Shown piece by piece: positions 30,729 to 31,192 of a stretch of 31,192 bases of DNA (the first letter of the stretch is position 1; each line of letters starts with the position of its first letter). The notes below the pieces were generated by a model. The model was not told the DNA's origin. It made no database searches and saw only the letters and a list, made by a program, of their open reading frames with translations. A program made the translations under genes and the position numbers. Origin of the DNA: a virus; the IMG/VR virus record IMGVR_UViG_3300045922_000190, positions 1 to 31,192 of that record. One strand, given 5' to 3'.

Positions 30729-31192
30729 ATGAAAACTGTAGTAATCAAAAAAAAATCTGATTTAGATGCTTTACCAGACAGTTTTGAAGAGTTCACGACA
30801 ATCGAAATCAGGTCGGAAAATTCAGACTGGCTTTATGTAAAAAAGGCCTGGGATAATTCCAGCGTTGAGGCCTGGGGCAATTCTAGGGTCGTCGCCTTGG
30901 GCAATTCCAGCGTCGTCGCCTTGGGCAATTCCAGCGTCCAGCTTTTTATTTCTGCTTACGCGATAGTGCTTTCATCAAAAGTTTTAATTAAAAAACTTAT
31001 GGACTACTCGACAGCAGTGTTTAAGGGATGCCCTGTCAATGTTGAGGAAAAATCAAACACTTCTTATGCTCGGGAAATCCCAAAAGAAATTGAGCCCTCA
31101 TTTGAAGAGTGGCTAAGGCGTGGCTACGTTTACGCTGACGGAATCTGCAAAAAGCTAAAGTCACAGAAAAAGATAGGTGAAATAGAGGTTTT
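30729..31192 (+). CDS. NSSV-repeat phage protein, N-terminal part (continues at 1)
   Basis: First 154 codons of a gene that crosses the window end and finishes at 413 (275 aa in all). It starts MKTVVIKKKSDLDALPDSFE at ATG 30729 with GGGA nearby. Residues 42-70 are 8-residue repeats (D/G-N-S-S/R-V-x-A-W/L) of the kind seen in the WGNSSVEA repeats of many phage proteins, probably a small beta-helix. A C-terminal domain follows across the junction. Such repeats may bind a surface or protein; the function is unknown. Confidence 0.85.
   Translation, partial: MKTVVIKKKSDLDALPDSFEEFTTIEIRSENSDWLYVKKAWDNSSVEAWGNSRVVALGNSSVVALGNSSVQLFISAYAIVLSSKVLIKKLMDYSTAVFKGCPVNVEEKSNTSYAREIPKEIEPSFEEWLRRGYVYADGICKKLKSQKKIGEIEV
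30852..30938 (+). repeat. 24-nt tandem repeats encoding NSSV octapeptides
   Basis: Three full units of 24 bases (30852, 30876, 30900) and a partial one at 30924, all in frame. The second and third differ at two bases only, while the first has diverged. The unit encodes GNSSVVAL. Near-identical neighbouring copies suggest recent duplication or gene conversion. Confidence 0.9.
31144..31192. repeat. Terminal direct repeat, right copy
   Basis: Exact copy of bases 1-49. It marks the same place on the circular map as the left copy. Confidence 0.9.

Noticed and set aside
20274-30938. Diversity-generating retroelement
   Set aside because: No reverse transcriptase or template/variable repeat pair; the repeats look like slippage or unequal exchange.

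Overview
The window looks like one complete tailed-phage genome, linearised. The first 49 bases recur exactly as the last 49, and an open frame running off the right edge (30729 onward) continues in frame at the left edge and stops at 413. The circular map is therefore 31,143 bp, either circularly permuted or joined by assembly. DNA is AT-rich. I see no integrase, excisionase, contractile sheath or RNA polymerase, so a virulent siphovirus is likely. A small lipoprotein gene nested in a neighbour (an outer-membrane spanin layout) and a disulfide-rich, Sec-signal-bearing adhesin point to a Gram-negative host. I cannot name the genus.

Layout. Two transcription units diverge from a control region at 27650-27800. 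The minus-strand unit runs from 27649 down to 651. In order it carries an XRE-type regulator, a RecA-like/Sak4 ATPase and a DUF669 ssDNA-binding-type protein, then a gap with two back-to-back terminators. Next come a primase-helicase (PrimPol plus SF3/D5), an AT-rich gap with eight GTAAC motifs and a 22-bp palindrome (candidate replication origin), a YkgJ-type cysteine-cluster protein and small proteins. ParB-like, Dam methyltransferase, small and large terminase, portal, two gp10-like paralogues, scaffold, major capsid and a head-tail connector follow. The tail genes come next: terminator, tube, G/GT chaperones joined by a -1 frameshift, tape measure, distal tail proteins and adhesin. The unit ends with a lysis cassette, tail hub, glycine-rich fibre, amidase and VRR-NUC nuclease. 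The plus-strand unit (27801 through the junction to 646) carries small early/accessory genes: a 2OG-Fe(II) oxygenase, Gp157, a small membrane protein, an alanine-repeat protein, zinc-ribbon-like proteins and an NSSV-repeat protein.

How it works together. Sak4, DUF669, primase-helicase and VRR-NUC form a recombination/replication set; ParB-like, Dam and terminase form a DNA-modification/packaging block; the rest builds a virion with a short siphovirus tail.

Most worth a second look: four genes carry in-frame tandem repeats (9-nt units inside Dam, NNT-codon alanine repeats, 24-nt NSSV units, 12-nt SPEP units); a tail-locus adhesin with a cleavable signal peptide lies in a GC-richer island; there is a plausible iteron origin; an orphan plus-strand terminator suggests a small RNA upstream of the primase; and the tail chaperone has a clear -1 slip site.
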